Under the pieces are notes generated by a model, which worked only from the letters and a program-made list of their open reading frames with translations, was not told the origin of the DNA and made no database searches. Below are positions 43,917 to 52,202 of a stretch of 64,000 nt of DNA, one piece after another. The stretch is taken from contig NZ_JAAALE010000001.1 of NCBI RefSeq assembly GCF_009905735.1, positions 62,001 through 126,000 on the forward strand, given 5' to 3'. Origin of the DNA: Porphyrobacter sp. SLTP (lineage in GTDB: Bacteria > Pseudomonadota > Alphaproteobacteria > Sphingomonadales > Sphingomonadaceae). The position numbers were made by a program, and so were the translations under genes. The first letter of the stretch is position 1; the number at the start of each line of letters is the position of its first letter.

Positions 43917-45020
43917 TCAGATAGCTGTATTTGAAGCGGCACGTTGGCCGGCATCAAGGACCAGCGCAATTTGCGCGGCAATTGCGTTCACAAAGCTTTT
44001 CCTACCAAAGCGACGATCAATCTCTTGCGCCAAACGTTTTGGCCGCTGTCCACAAGTGCGTATGGCGTCCTCCAGGGCCTCAGGGAACTGGTGCTCTGAG
44101 ACACATGCCCCAAGGTCCCCATCGGCCAGCGCATCGGGAGCGCCGCCAACAGCGAGCCCAATGGCCGGCGTACCGCAAGCCATGGCCTCTAGGAAGGCGA
44201 TGCCAAAGCCCTCCCCAGTCGAAGGTAGGGCAAACAAGTCAGACGCTCGGTACAGATCGGGGAGATCCGCATCGTCGACTTTACCTAAGAAGCGCACGTG
44301 CGAGGAAACGCCGAGACCATCGGCAAGATCTGCCAGCCGCTCATGATCGGGCCCAATGCCAGCAATAAGGTAGATTGCCCGATATCCTTTCGCCAGAAGC
44401 CGGGGCAATTGCTGAATAACCCTATCGTGCCCCTTATATCCATGCCGGGCATCCAGACGCGACACCGTCAAAAGGGCAATCTCCCCCCCAAGGCCAAAGC
44501 GACGGCGCGCAGCCTCACGGTCGCCGGGGCAAAAGGCAGCTCTGACCGTATTGTTCACGACGACGACCTTTTCAGGGGCAATCTTGAGCTGCGCAAGCGC
44601 CTGCGCGCGCGTATGCCGGCTGACGGTCAAAACAAGGTCCGACTTCTCGAGGGCCGCGCGTAGCTTGGATGGCACCGGTTGCCATATCTCTGTGCCGTGC
44701 AATTGGCTAATAAGTTTCGCGCCAACTATGCGCGCAAGCAGGGCCGAAAGAGGAGTGTGGTATATATGGCCGTTAAAGATAATGGTGGGCTTGGTGCGCA
44801 AAGCCGCTACTAACGCGCGCAGGGCATAAGCCAAGCGTGCCTTGATTGCGTTCATCTGCACTAGACCGTTGGGGACCGAATTGACAGCTCCCGGGGCGAT
44901 CCTAGGCAGCACAATCGCAGAATGCACGAGGCCCGACTGCGCCACTGCCGACAGGAAATCCCTGTTGTATTGGGCGATGCCACCGTGGCCACCAAAGGCG
45001 TCAGTCACCAAGGCAAGCAT
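43917..45020 (-). CDS. Family 4 glycosyltransferase
   Basis: A 367-residue GT-B enzyme. MLALVTDAFGGHGGIAQYNRDFLSAVAQSG is a Gly-rich N-terminal loop typical of one EPS GT4 subgroup. The C-terminal domain has LLTVSRLDARHGYKGHDRVIQQLP and GEGFGIAFLEAMACGTPAIGLAVGGAPDAL (EX7E). An earlier GTG (45080) overlaps the stop of the asnB fragment by four bases and is a possible start, but the first 20 residues it would add have no family equivalent. It is encoded directly upstream of wzm. Confidence 0.85.
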   Translation of the reverse strand: MLALVTDAFGGHGGIAQYNRDFLSAVAQSGLVHSAIVLPRIAPGAVNSVPNGLVQMNAIKARLAYALRALVAALRTKPTIIFNGHIYHTPLSALLARIVGAKLISQLHGTEIWQPVPSKLRAALEKSDLVLTVSRHTRAQALAQLKIAPEKVVVVNNTVRAAFCPGDREAARRRFGLGGEIALLTVSRLDARHGYKGHDRVIQQLPRLLAKGYRAIYLIAGIGPDHERLADLADGLGVSSHVRFLGKVDDADLPDLYRASDLFALPSTGEGFGIAFLEAMACGTPAIGLAVGGAPDALADGDLGACVSEHQFPEALEDAIRTCGQRPKRLAQEIDRRFGRKSFVNAIAAQIALVLDAGQRAASNTAI

Positions 45021-45076
45021 GGTCGCGTTTGCACCCGACTGGTAGACTGTGTGCCCCACTTGGTGTCGCGATGTGC

Positions 45077-45550
45077 TCACCGGCCGTTGGCCGTGTAGAG
45101 GGGCCTGATACTGTTGTGATCTCGGGCAAGAAACAGGCCACGGGCCCGATTATCCCAGATCGCGAATTCCAACATGTCACGAAGTCTTTGGACCATTTCG
45201 GCGCTCTTGAGGGCGTATAGGTGTAAAAGTACTTCGGTATCCGATGTCGTTTGGAACTTTCGACCCTGCGCTTCGAGCGGCCCTCGTAATTCCGGGTATT
45301 TGTAGATCTCCCCGTTGAACACTACACCATAGCGGCCACAGGCACTGGTCATCGGCTGCCCGACGCGGCCCAACAGGTTGAAAATGGCCAGATGACGATG
45401 GCCAAGACCCAGCCGCCTGCCTTCGCTCCACCATTCACCAAGGCCATCCGGCCCACGGGCGGCCATATGATCTCGCGTGGCAAGCAACTCCGCCCGGTTC
45501 GGCGAGTCAGCCGATCGATTGTACGCGAACATCCCGTTCACGCCGCACAT
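45077..45550 (-). pseudogene. asnB: Truncated asnB (glutaminase-domain fragment)
   Basis: A 157-residue frame beginning MCGVNGMFAYNRSADSPNRAELLATRDHM. It aligns along its whole length with the first ~157 residues of the complete AsnB encoded at 47105-48988, keeping the Cys2 nucleophile and FNGEIYKYPEL but showing decayed sites (DHNSIRPLY against DAYGIKPLY). The entire synthetase domain is missing; the frame stops and runs directly into a glycosyltransferase gene. It is most likely the remains of an asnB duplication around wecB. It might still be translated, since its stop overlaps a potential GTG start downstream. Confidence 0.8.
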
Positions 45551-45636
45551 AAAGAAAAAAACGCTAAGATGCAATCGAGAGTGCCCTTACCAAAGCAGAG
45601 CAAGTCAGAATTTTTAATGGTGGTGGGATGGTTGAA

Positions 45637-46764
45637 CTAGACATGCTGCTGTATACTCTCGGCCAACAGTATCTCGGCGATCTTCTGGCTGGCCGTACCA
45701 TCGCCAAACGGGTTCTTGGCCTCAATCATCAAGCGATATATTTCACGATTATTGGCAATCCGATTGAAGGTATCGACAATCTTTAAACTATTGGTTCCAA
45801 CCATCACATTGCACCCCGCTTTGATCGCTTCGGGCCGCTCGGTCGTATCACGCAGAACTAGTACGGGACAGGAAAAGCTTGGCGCCTCTTCCTGAATTCC
45901 GCCCGAATCGCTCAACGCGATGAACGAGCGCTGCATCACGTACAGCAGGTCGTGATAGCTCAGCGGCTCGAGCAACCGGATGTTCGGGATCTCGGCCAAG
46001 CTCTCCATCACAATATCGCGTACGTTTGGATTGGGGTGCACTGGCCAGACGACCAGCAGATCAGGCCGCTCGGTTGCGATCTGCCGTACCGCCGCGATGA
46101 TCGACCTGATCCCTTCGCCGAAGTTCTCGCGCCGGTGGGCGGTGACCAAAATAATCTTACCGTGCGCATACTCCAATTCCGGCACGGCAGCACTCAACAT
46201 CTCGGACGGTGGTTGGTTTTGGGCCGCGATTGTCAGCGCCGCGTCAATCGAGGTGTTGCCGACGACGTGAACGCCGTCGTGGATGCCCTCGGCGGCTAAG
46301 TTCTCTGCTGCTGCATCGGTCGGAGCGAAATGCCATCGAGAAGTTATCGAAACAGCCCTTCGGTTGAATTCTTCAGGGAACGGCGCCAAAAGATCGCCCG
46401 AGCGCAGGCCGGCCTCTACATGCGCACTGGAAATCCCACGATAAAACGCCAGAAGCGAGCCAACGAAAGCACTCGCAGTATCGCCTTGCACGATTACAAG
46501 ATCGGTATCTTCTGGAAGCACTCCGTCCAAGCCAGTCATGACCCGCGCGGTTAAGCCAGCCAACGTTTGGTTCGGCTGCATAACGTTTAGCGAAATGTCA
46601 GGACTGCAGCCAAAGGTCCGGAACACGTCATCGACTAGTTCACGATGCTGGCCAGTCAGGATTAGTGTCGCCTTCACGCAATCGCGTTTGCGAAGTTCCA
46701 GATAGAGAGGGAGTAGCTTGATTGCTTCAGGTCTTGTTCCCAAAATGATGACAAAGTGCTTCAT
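45637..46764 (-). CDS. wecB: UDP-N-acetylglucosamine 2-epimerase (non-hydrolysing)
   Basis: A 375-residue enzyme that interconverts UDP-GlcNAc and UDP-ManNAc. The opening HFVIILGTRPEAIKLLPLYLELRK, then LTGQHRELVDDVF, VQGDTASAF, HVEAGLRS...PFPEEFNRR and the late SDSGGIQEEAPSFSCPVLVLRDTTERPEAI are all diagnostic. The ATG at 46764 follows AAGGA. No wecC (ManNAc dehydrogenase) is seen nearby, so ManNAc itself may be the incorporated sugar. It lies between the asnB fragment and the complete asnB. Confidence 0.95.
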   Translation of the reverse strand: MKHFVIILGTRPEAIKLLPLYLELRKRDCVKATLILTGQHRELVDDVFRTFGCSPDISLNVMQPNQTLAGLTARVMTGLDGVLPEDTDLVIVQGDTASAFVGSLLAFYRGISSAHVEAGLRSGDLLAPFPEEFNRRAVSITSRWHFAPTDAAAENLAAEGIHDGVHVVGNTSIDAALTIAAQNQPPSEMLSAAVPELEYAHGKIILVTAHRRENFGEGIRSIIAAVRQIATERPDLLVVWPVHPNPNVRDIVMESLAEIPNIRLLEPLSYHDLLYVMQRSFIALSDSGGIQEEAPSFSCPVLVLRDTTERPEAIKAGCNVMVGTNSLKIVDTFNRIANNREIYRLMIEAKNPFGDGTASQKIAEILLAESIQQHV

Positions 46765-47104
46765 TCTCAATCCTTGGAGCGGCCTCGCCGCGATGCGGAT
46801 CTACTAGCTGGTGTTGATCTAGCGCCTAGGTAGGTTCTGCAAGTGAGGGATATAGACACCAAGGCTTGATGGAGACGAGGCAAAATAGAGTGCGTATCAT
46901 GAGCGCGAATGTCCTTCGGCGCTTTCAACTAAGGACAGTTCATATGGCTACAAGCATGGAATGAAGTCGTACTGCCAAGATTCGCGACGCGATGACCGAG
47001 AGCACTGCATCCAATCCCGCTCACGCCCGATAACCCCGAAAATTGGCCTGAAGCATTTGCACCCGCCTGTCGGCCCCGTTGGGGAACGCTCTGAAAAGGT
47101 GCAC
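46765..47104. other. Gene-free spacer between asnB and wecB
   Basis: 340 bases without a credible gene. It contains one copy of CACGCCCGATAACCCC at 47022-47037, a sequence found again at 49227-49242 and 59635-59650. A promoter for wecB is likely but not identified. Confidence 0.5.
47022..47037 (+). repeat. 16-bp direct repeat, copy a
   Basis: CACGCCCGATAACCCC, identical to the copy at 59635-59650 and one mismatch from 49227-49242, all in the same orientation and all in spacers. It lies at the 3' side of asnB. Confidence 0.7.
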
Positions 47105-48988
47105 TCATACTGGAACTGATTCAAGATCACCCATTCCGGCAACTGCGACATATGGTTGCGTAACAGCGGTAACGATCTTCCGCTGATCCCGAAAGCTGTC
47201 CAATACCCCGCGTGCCCATCGCCGTGATGTGAGGCCGCGGTTCACGCTTGCCTGTTCACCTTCTTCAGAGAGCCATGTTGCCAAAGGCGTGGTGAACCCG
47301 GTCTTTGGCGCGTTGACAAGGCTGGAGGGCAAGGGGGGGTTTGGGGCATTGGACAAAAAGCGCTTGCCGTCACCGGGCTTCAGGCTGGGCAGAAGCGGAC
47401 TGACTTCACGAAGTAAATCGATATCAACGAGAGGCGTTCTAATCTCAACGCCGTGGGCCATCCCGGCCCAGTCTGCATCGCGCAGCAACTGGTTGCGCAG
47501 GTATTGTGAACTTTCGAGAGCCGCCACCCGCGAAACCCGAGACTTGGGAGCCGGGCTCATCGAGGATTGCAGCGCGCCAAGAATATCCAATCGCCGCAGG
47601 CCTTCGCTTACGAGTGCAGGCTCGAGCATGTCGCTTAGCTCAAACGGCAAGAAAATCGCACGCCGCAGCAGATAGGCTCCCGGATAAGTTCCACCATACT
47701 CGCCCAAGCCTGCAACCTTGGGACGGGATTTGGCCAGTTGCAGCAATTGCGCGGCACCTCGCCAGGCGAGGCCGATGCCGGGTATCGCTGCGGGCAGAGC
47801 AAAGAGCTGCACGGCGCGGGGAACATCAGTGAAACTCGGATAGCCGGCCAGTAATTCGTCGCCGCCAACCCCCGAGATGGCTACTTTGAGGCCCTGCTCG
47901 GAGGCAGCCTTGGCGACGAACCAGGTGTTGACGCCGTCGATGCTGGGCTGATCCATCGCCTCCAAAATCGCTGGCAAGTCGGCGCAAAACTCTTGCCGAC
48001 GCACAATCCTAGTCGCGTGCTCAGCCCCGTAGAGGTCTGCAACTTGACGAGCGCCGCTTGTCTCATCGTCAGCCGTGCCCTGGTATTCATCATAGCCCAG
48101 GGTCAGCGCGCGCATCTTATCGTGACCCGCCTCGCGGCTGAGGCCAAGCAGGGCGCCGCTGTCGACGCCCTTGGACAGGAATATGCCAACCTCGACGTCT
48201 GCCAACAGGTGTGCGCGAACACTGTCCTTTACCGCCGCTCGGACGCACTCTTGGGCTGCGGAGGCAGGCGCAGGTGCGTCGGCGCCCGCGGAAAGAATGG
48301 CGCTGATTGAGCAGTAGCATTGCGGCTCTCGCGGCCCCGCCGCGTCGACATATTGCGTGTGTCCGGCGGGAAGCTGGCGGATCTCGCGATAGAGCGTGAA
48401 GGGCTCCGGCACGCTGCCCCAGATGTGGAAGCCAACAACACCGGCAGGCTCCGGATCGCGCGAGACCTTGCCGCCAGCCAACAGCGCCTTCACTTGGCTG
48501 GCGAAGCGGAACGTCCAGCCGTCATTGGCGGTGTAGAGGGGCTTGATGCCGTAGGCGTCACGAGCGAGAAACAGCCCCCGCGCCTCGTTATCCCAAATCG
48601 CGAAGGCGAACATGCCCCGAAGATCATGGACCATGTCTGCGCCCTTAAGGGCGTACAGGTGCAAGAGGACCTCGGTATCCGACGTGGTCTGGAAAGACCG
48701 CCCTTGCGCTTCAAGTTGCTCGCGCAAGATGGGATAGTTGTAGATTTCGCCGTTGAAGACCACAACAAAACGGCCACACTCACTTACCATTGGCTGGCTG
48801 GCACGGTCCGACAAATCAAGGATCGATAGGCGGCGATGGCCCAGCCCCAATCGGCGATCGCCATTCCACCATTCACCAAAGCCATCTGGGCCACGGGCGC
48901 GCATATGATCACGCGTTGTGAGCAGTTCGGATCGATCGGGCAGATTGGCTGAATGATTATAGGCGAATATGCCGTTCATACCACACAT
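47105..48988 (-). CDS. asnB: Asparagine synthetase (glutamine-hydrolysing)-like protein of the EPS locus
   Basis: A 627-residue enzyme with an N-terminal class II glutaminase domain (Cys2 after start MCGMNGIFAYN, RGPDGFGEWW, FNGEIYNYPIL) and a C-terminal ATP-pyrophosphatase domain. The PP-loop reads LSKGVDSGALLGL rather than the usual SGG(V/I/L)DS, so a glycine has become lysine. Otherwise the sequence looks intact (YPSFTDVPRAV, GVEIRTPLVDIDL). In O-antigen loci such enzymes amidate sugar acids (for example hexuronamides, as WbpS) rather than aspartate, and UDP-GlcA is made in this island. The start at 48988 is set by the requirement for an N-terminal Met-Cys. Confidence 0.87.
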   Translation of the reverse strand: MCGMNGIFAYNHSANLPDRSELLTTRDHMRARGPDGFGEWWNGDRRLGLGHRRLSILDLSDRASQPMVSECGRFVVVFNGEIYNYPILREQLEAQGRSFQTTSDTEVLLHLYALKGADMVHDLRGMFAFAIWDNEARGLFLARDAYGIKPLYTANDGWTFRFASQVKALLAGGKVSRDPEPAGVVGFHIWGSVPEPFTLYREIRQLPAGHTQYVDAAGPREPQCYCSISAILSAGADAPAPASAAQECVRAAVKDSVRAHLLADVEVGIFLSKGVDSGALLGLSREAGHDKMRALTLGYDEYQGTADDETSGARQVADLYGAEHATRIVRRQEFCADLPAILEAMDQPSIDGVNTWFVAKAASEQGLKVAISGVGGDELLAGYPSFTDVPRAVQLFALPAAIPGIGLAWRGAAQLLQLAKSRPKVAGLGEYGGTYPGAYLLRRAIFLPFELSDMLEPALVSEGLRRLDILGALQSSMSPAPKSRVSRVAALESSQYLRNQLLRDADWAGMAHGVEIRTPLVDIDLLREVSPLLPSLKPGDGKRFLSNAPNPPLPSSLVNAPKTGFTTPLATWLSEEGEQASVNRGLTSRRWARGVLDSFRDQRKIVTAVTQPYVAVAGMGDLESVPV

Positions 48989-49301
48989 GCAGGAAGCCTT
49001 GCTGATGGGCGACACCATGCGTGCCCCCTCACCTTGTTAGCTTACCAGACTAACTGGCTCCAAGACAAAAATCATTCCACATGCTAAAACCAATTCAGTC
49101 CACTTTCTTTGGATTGTGCTGGCGAGCACAGTATAACTTGAGCGCAATGTCAAAAACGTCTTCCCGCTGTCGTAATTATCAATGCGGCCGGCCAAAGTGA
49201 CTTACTGGACTCCAGCAATTCCCCCCCACGCCCGATAAGCCCGAGTGAGGACCTTATGCGCAAGCAGCGCGAAGGCAGGCGCAGCGTCGATTCTCCACGC
49301 C
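48989..49301. other. Spacer upstream of asnB
   Basis: 313 bases between the asnB start and the EPS-type MarR gene stop, both on the minus strand. It should contain the asnB promoter; TTGACA and TATACT are present on the minus strand near 49130-49160, but only 12 bases apart, too close for a standard promoter. It also contains the second 16-bp direct repeat at 49227-49242. Confidence 0.45.
49227..49242 (+). repeat. 16-bp direct repeat, copy b
   Basis: CACGCCCGATAAGCCC, one mismatch from the copies at 47022-47037 and 59635-59650, same orientation. It marks the left border of the block with the MarR gene and the RiPP cluster and the right border of the asnB block. Confidence 0.7.
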
Positions 49302-49679
49302 TCATTCTGCGCGCTGCTCTGTGGCTGGCTCGCGAGGATCCGAGGCGGGCAGTTCCGCGCCCAGCTCCTCGATCTCGCGGCGCAGCGCCTCGTATTCGGC
49401 GCGCCGACGCGCCAGGAAACTCCGAGTGATCGCGCCCTTGGCGGCCAGTCCGCCGGGCGTTAGCACATAGGCATAGCGGCGCTTGTCAGCCGCCTCGCGA
49501 AACCGGCCGAGCTTGATGAAGCCCTTGTCGATCAAACCGCGAAGCACGTAATGCGTGGCGCCCAAGCTGAGCCCCAACTCGTCGGCCAGCTGGCGCTGCG
49601 AGAGGGTCGGATCGCGCTCAAGCAGGCGCATCACCTTGAATTGTGCATCCTCTTGGAGATGCTCGCGGCGGGCGCTCAC
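49302..49679 (-). CDS. EPS-associated MarR-family transcriptional regulator
   Basis: A 125-residue winged-helix protein: REHLQEDAQFKVMRLLERDPTLSQRQLADELGLSLGATHYVLRGLIDKGFIKLGRFREAADKRRYAYVLTPGGLAAK. This is the MarR-type regulator characteristic of EPS and exosortase-linked loci, where it sits among polysaccharide genes and probably regulates them. The start is a GTG at 49679. It is divergent from the RiPP ABC exporter gene, with about 800 bases between, and may regulate EPS genes, the RiPP cluster or both. A C-terminal Glu/Ala-rich tail is usual. Confidence 0.85.
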   Translation of the reverse strand: MSARREHLQEDAQFKVMRLLERDPTLSQRQLADELGLSLGATHYVLRGLIDKGFIKLGRFREAADKRRYAYVLTPGGLAAKGAITRSFLARRRAEYEALRREIEELGAELPASDPREPATEQRAE

Positions 49680-50480
49680 ATCCGGTCCATTGCGATAAGG
49701 CTACCGCACGGTGTCAGCCTGCAGGCCCACCGGATATAGATTGCGAAAACTTGTGAGGCTGGCAGAGACAGCATTGCGTTCAATTTTGAACAATACGGCT
49801 TGCAAGCCGCATTGCAACAGCCTTGTGTGTGATATGAGCCGTGCCGGGTAAAAGTTCCACTATGGCGTTGCCTTGGCTGCGCGCGGTCGGCACCAATTTG
49901 GCATCCCTGTGACGCAGGACCCGCCCGCAGCGTTAGGCTGAACAGCGACGCGCGTGCGCCGAGCTGCTTGCATTCGGGCGGGAAACCCAGGGTCATCAGG
50001 TCCGGCAGCGTCACCCAGCTCCCGATTGGTGGGGCTTTTTTTGCCTCGCACCGCGAGGCCCGCCTCCCAAGGACGGGCGCCGCTGTCCCGCGCCGCGTTG
50101 CACGCGATTGATCGGCGCCGCGCGCGATCCAGCACGCGATTGCTCAGCGGCGCGCTTCGCAGTAGCAAGGTCCAGGTGACCCAAAAAGCAAGTGCCATTG
50201 AGCAGCTGTACGCGGCAGCCCTGTGCAGCCAACCTCGTCGGCGGCGCAGGAAGTTGTGCTCGCCTCGGATCAAGGCACGCCGCACCCTATCAGTAACGCG
50301 ATCACGCACCGCTATGGTCTGTGACGGGAGCGCAGTAACTGACGGCCGCGCAGCGCCCCCGGAACCAGTCACGTTTTCACCGTCCAGACCGCAGTACCAC
50401 CTATGCTGGCCTCAAAGGAAGGCTCATGGCGGACGCAAGGGCATGAGGCCCGAGAGCTCTCATGGCTGGAGTGCCGCCTG
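49680..50480. other. 801-base region without an assignable gene
   Basis: Between the divergent MarR gene and ABC exporter. Open frames exist on both strands (for example about 170 codons each over 49860-50480), but they are Arg/Pro/Ala-rich in the manner of GC-rich non-coding DNA, lack ribosome sites and match no family I know. A GCCTCGC/GCGAGGC hairpin at about 50044-50060 follows a run of seven T on the plus strand, the wrong order for a terminator on either strand. It may hold promoters and remnants of an insertion. Confidence 0.4.
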
Positions 50481-52154
50481 ATGGATCTCGCCGCACTCTT
50501 AGTTTATGCGCGCCCCTACCGCAGCCGACTGGCTCTCGTCGTGGTGATCTCTTTGCTGGGATCGCTCGCCGGGCTGGCGATCCCGTGGCTAGCAGGACAG
50601 CTGCTTGGCGGCATCATTGAAAGCGGCTCCATCGCTGTCGTCACCATCACCCTACTGCTGGTCGCGGCGCTGCTCGTGCTGACCTCCCTCACTTTCGCCA
50701 GCGCCCTGGTATCGGCTGTTGTCGCAAACCGCATCCAGGCCGATTTCCGGCGTGACATCTACGCCCATATGCAGCGCCTGCCGCTCACCTTCTTCGACCA
50801 AAGCCGGCAGGGTGACCTGCTTGCTCTGATGACATGGGAAGTGTCGCGCCTCAGCGCCTTCATATCGGGGACACTGACCGCCGTCCCGGCCGCCCTGCTG
50901 ACCGGCGTCGGCGCGTTGGCGGTCCTGTTTGCAATCGACCCGCTGCTCGCCGCCTTGATCCCACTGCTGGTGCCTGCCTACTATCTGACGCTCAAGCTCA
51001 TCGGCCGGCGGCTAAGATCGCTCGCCCAGAGGGTGCAGGAGGCCGAGGCGGGCATTTTTGCAACCGCCGAAGAAGACCTCGAAATGCTGCCCGCGATCAA
51101 GTCTTTCGCCCGGGAAGACATGCGCCTCGCGGCCTACACGCAGCGCCTCGAAGAGGCGCGTGATCTCAGTGTCCGCGAGGCGGGCATCTACGCATTGCTG
51201 GCCCCAGCGATGAGCCTGGTGACCGCACTGGCCGCCATCGCCCTCATCCTGCTCGCCGGGCAGAGCGTGGCGGATGGCGGCATGACGCCGACCGACCTGT
51301 TCAGCTTTATGCTCTACGCGGCGCTGCTGACGCGTCCCGTGGGGGCACTCGCCAATCTCTACGGTCAGCTGCAGACGGCAAAGGGGACCCTCGCACGACT
51401 GCAGCGTGTCCTCGCCGAGGGCGAGGAGCCTGGCTATGCCGCGCAAGGCCGCCTAGAGAGGTGCCGCGGCGAGATCGCCTTTCGCGACGTGTGGTTTTCC
51501 TACCCGGGTCGGCATGGGACACTGCAGGGTGTAACTGTCGAGATTGCCCAAGGCGAAGTGATCGCGCTGACCGGCGAGAACGGCTCTGGGAAGTCGACCC
51601 TCGTCAACCTCCTCCTCGGCTTCTACCAGCCCGAACGCGGCGAGATTGCCCTCGACGGCGTGGACATCGCGAAGCTCGATGTCCGGAACCTTCGCGATGC
51701 GATTGGCTATGTCCCGCAACGCCCACTGCTGTTCAACGGCAGTGTGCGGGAGAATATTGCGTTCAGCCTCGAGGGCGTGACGCAGGCAAATATCGAAAAG
51801 GCAGCCTGCTTAGCGCAGGCGCTGCCGTTCATCAAAGGCCTCCCGTCAGGTTTCGAGACCCAGATCGGGGATCACGGCGTCCGCCTGTCGGGAGGCCAAC
51901 GCCAACGGATTGCCCTGGCGCGCGCCCTCCTCAAGGATCCCCCCATCCTGATCCTCGACGAGGCAACCTCAATGTACGACCTCGAAGGCGAGGCGGCCTT
52001 TGTCGAGGCCTGCAAGACGGCCCTGTTCGGACGGACGGTCATTATCATCACCCATCGCCCCGCCAGCCTTGCCCTGGCAGACCGGACCATTCACCTTGCC
52101 AACGGTAGCATTGCCGAAGTCAATGGAGAGCCGGCACGCAAAGATGGCCTTTAG
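50481..52154 (+). CDS. ABC exporter of the lasso-type RiPP cluster (D protein)
   Basis: A 557-residue fused exporter. Six membrane helices lie in the first ~290 residues (LALVVVISLLGSLAGLAIPWLAGQLL..., with the intracellular-loop motif MQRLPLTFFDQSRQGDLLALMTWEV), followed by an ATPase domain: Walker A GENGSGKST near 365-373, signature LSGGQRQRIALARAL near 470, and Walker B ILILDEATS near 490. It is homodimeric by family. The start at 50481 has GGAG nine bases upstream; a longer form lacks family similarity at its N-terminus. No peptidase C39 domain is present, consistent with lasso-type processing by the separate B protein. It is convergent with the nucleotidyltransferase gene, 48 bases apart. 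Confidence 0.88.
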   Translation: MDLAALLVYARPYRSRLALVVVISLLGSLAGLAIPWLAGQLLGGIIESGSIAVVTITLLLVAALLVLTSLTFASALVSAVVANRIQADFRRDIYAHMQRLPLTFFDQSRQGDLLALMTWEVSRLSAFISGTLTAVPAALLTGVGALAVLFAIDPLLAALIPLLVPAYYLTLKLIGRRLRSLAQRVQEAEAGIFATAEEDLEMLPAIKSFAREDMRLAAYTQRLEEARDLSVREAGIYALLAPAMSLVTALAAIALILLAGQSVADGGMTPTDLFSFMLYAALLTRPVGALANLYGQLQTAKGTLARLQRVLAEGEEPGYAAQGRLERCRGEIAFRDVWFSYPGRHGTLQGVTVEIAQGEVIALTGENGSGKSTLVNLLLGFYQPERGEIALDGVDIAKLDVRNLRDAIGYVPQRPLLFNGSVRENIAFSLEGVTQANIEKAACLAQALPFIKGLPSGFETQIGDHGVRLSGGQRQRIALARALLKDPPILILDEATSMYDLEGEAAFVEACKTALFGRTVIIITHRPASLALADRTIHLANGSIAEVNGEPARKDGL

Positions 52155-52202
52155 AAAGCGGCAGCCCCTGATGCAGATTTCCTGGGCAGTGTGCCCCCGC
52201 AG

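Noticed and set aside
45077..45550. asnB fragment as part of the lasso machinery
   Set aside because: It is the glutaminase half only, retains Cys2 unlike lasso cyclases, and aligns best with the EPS asnB.
49130..49165. TTGACA and TATACT on the minus strand upstream of asnB as a promoter
   Set aside because: The two hexamers are only 12 bases apart; a sigma-70-type promoter needs about 17, so I did not call it.
50034..50060. T7 run and GC-rich hairpin as a rho-independent terminator
   Set aside because: On the plus strand the T-run comes before the stem, and on the minus strand the stem is followed by A, so neither strand has stem-then-T order.
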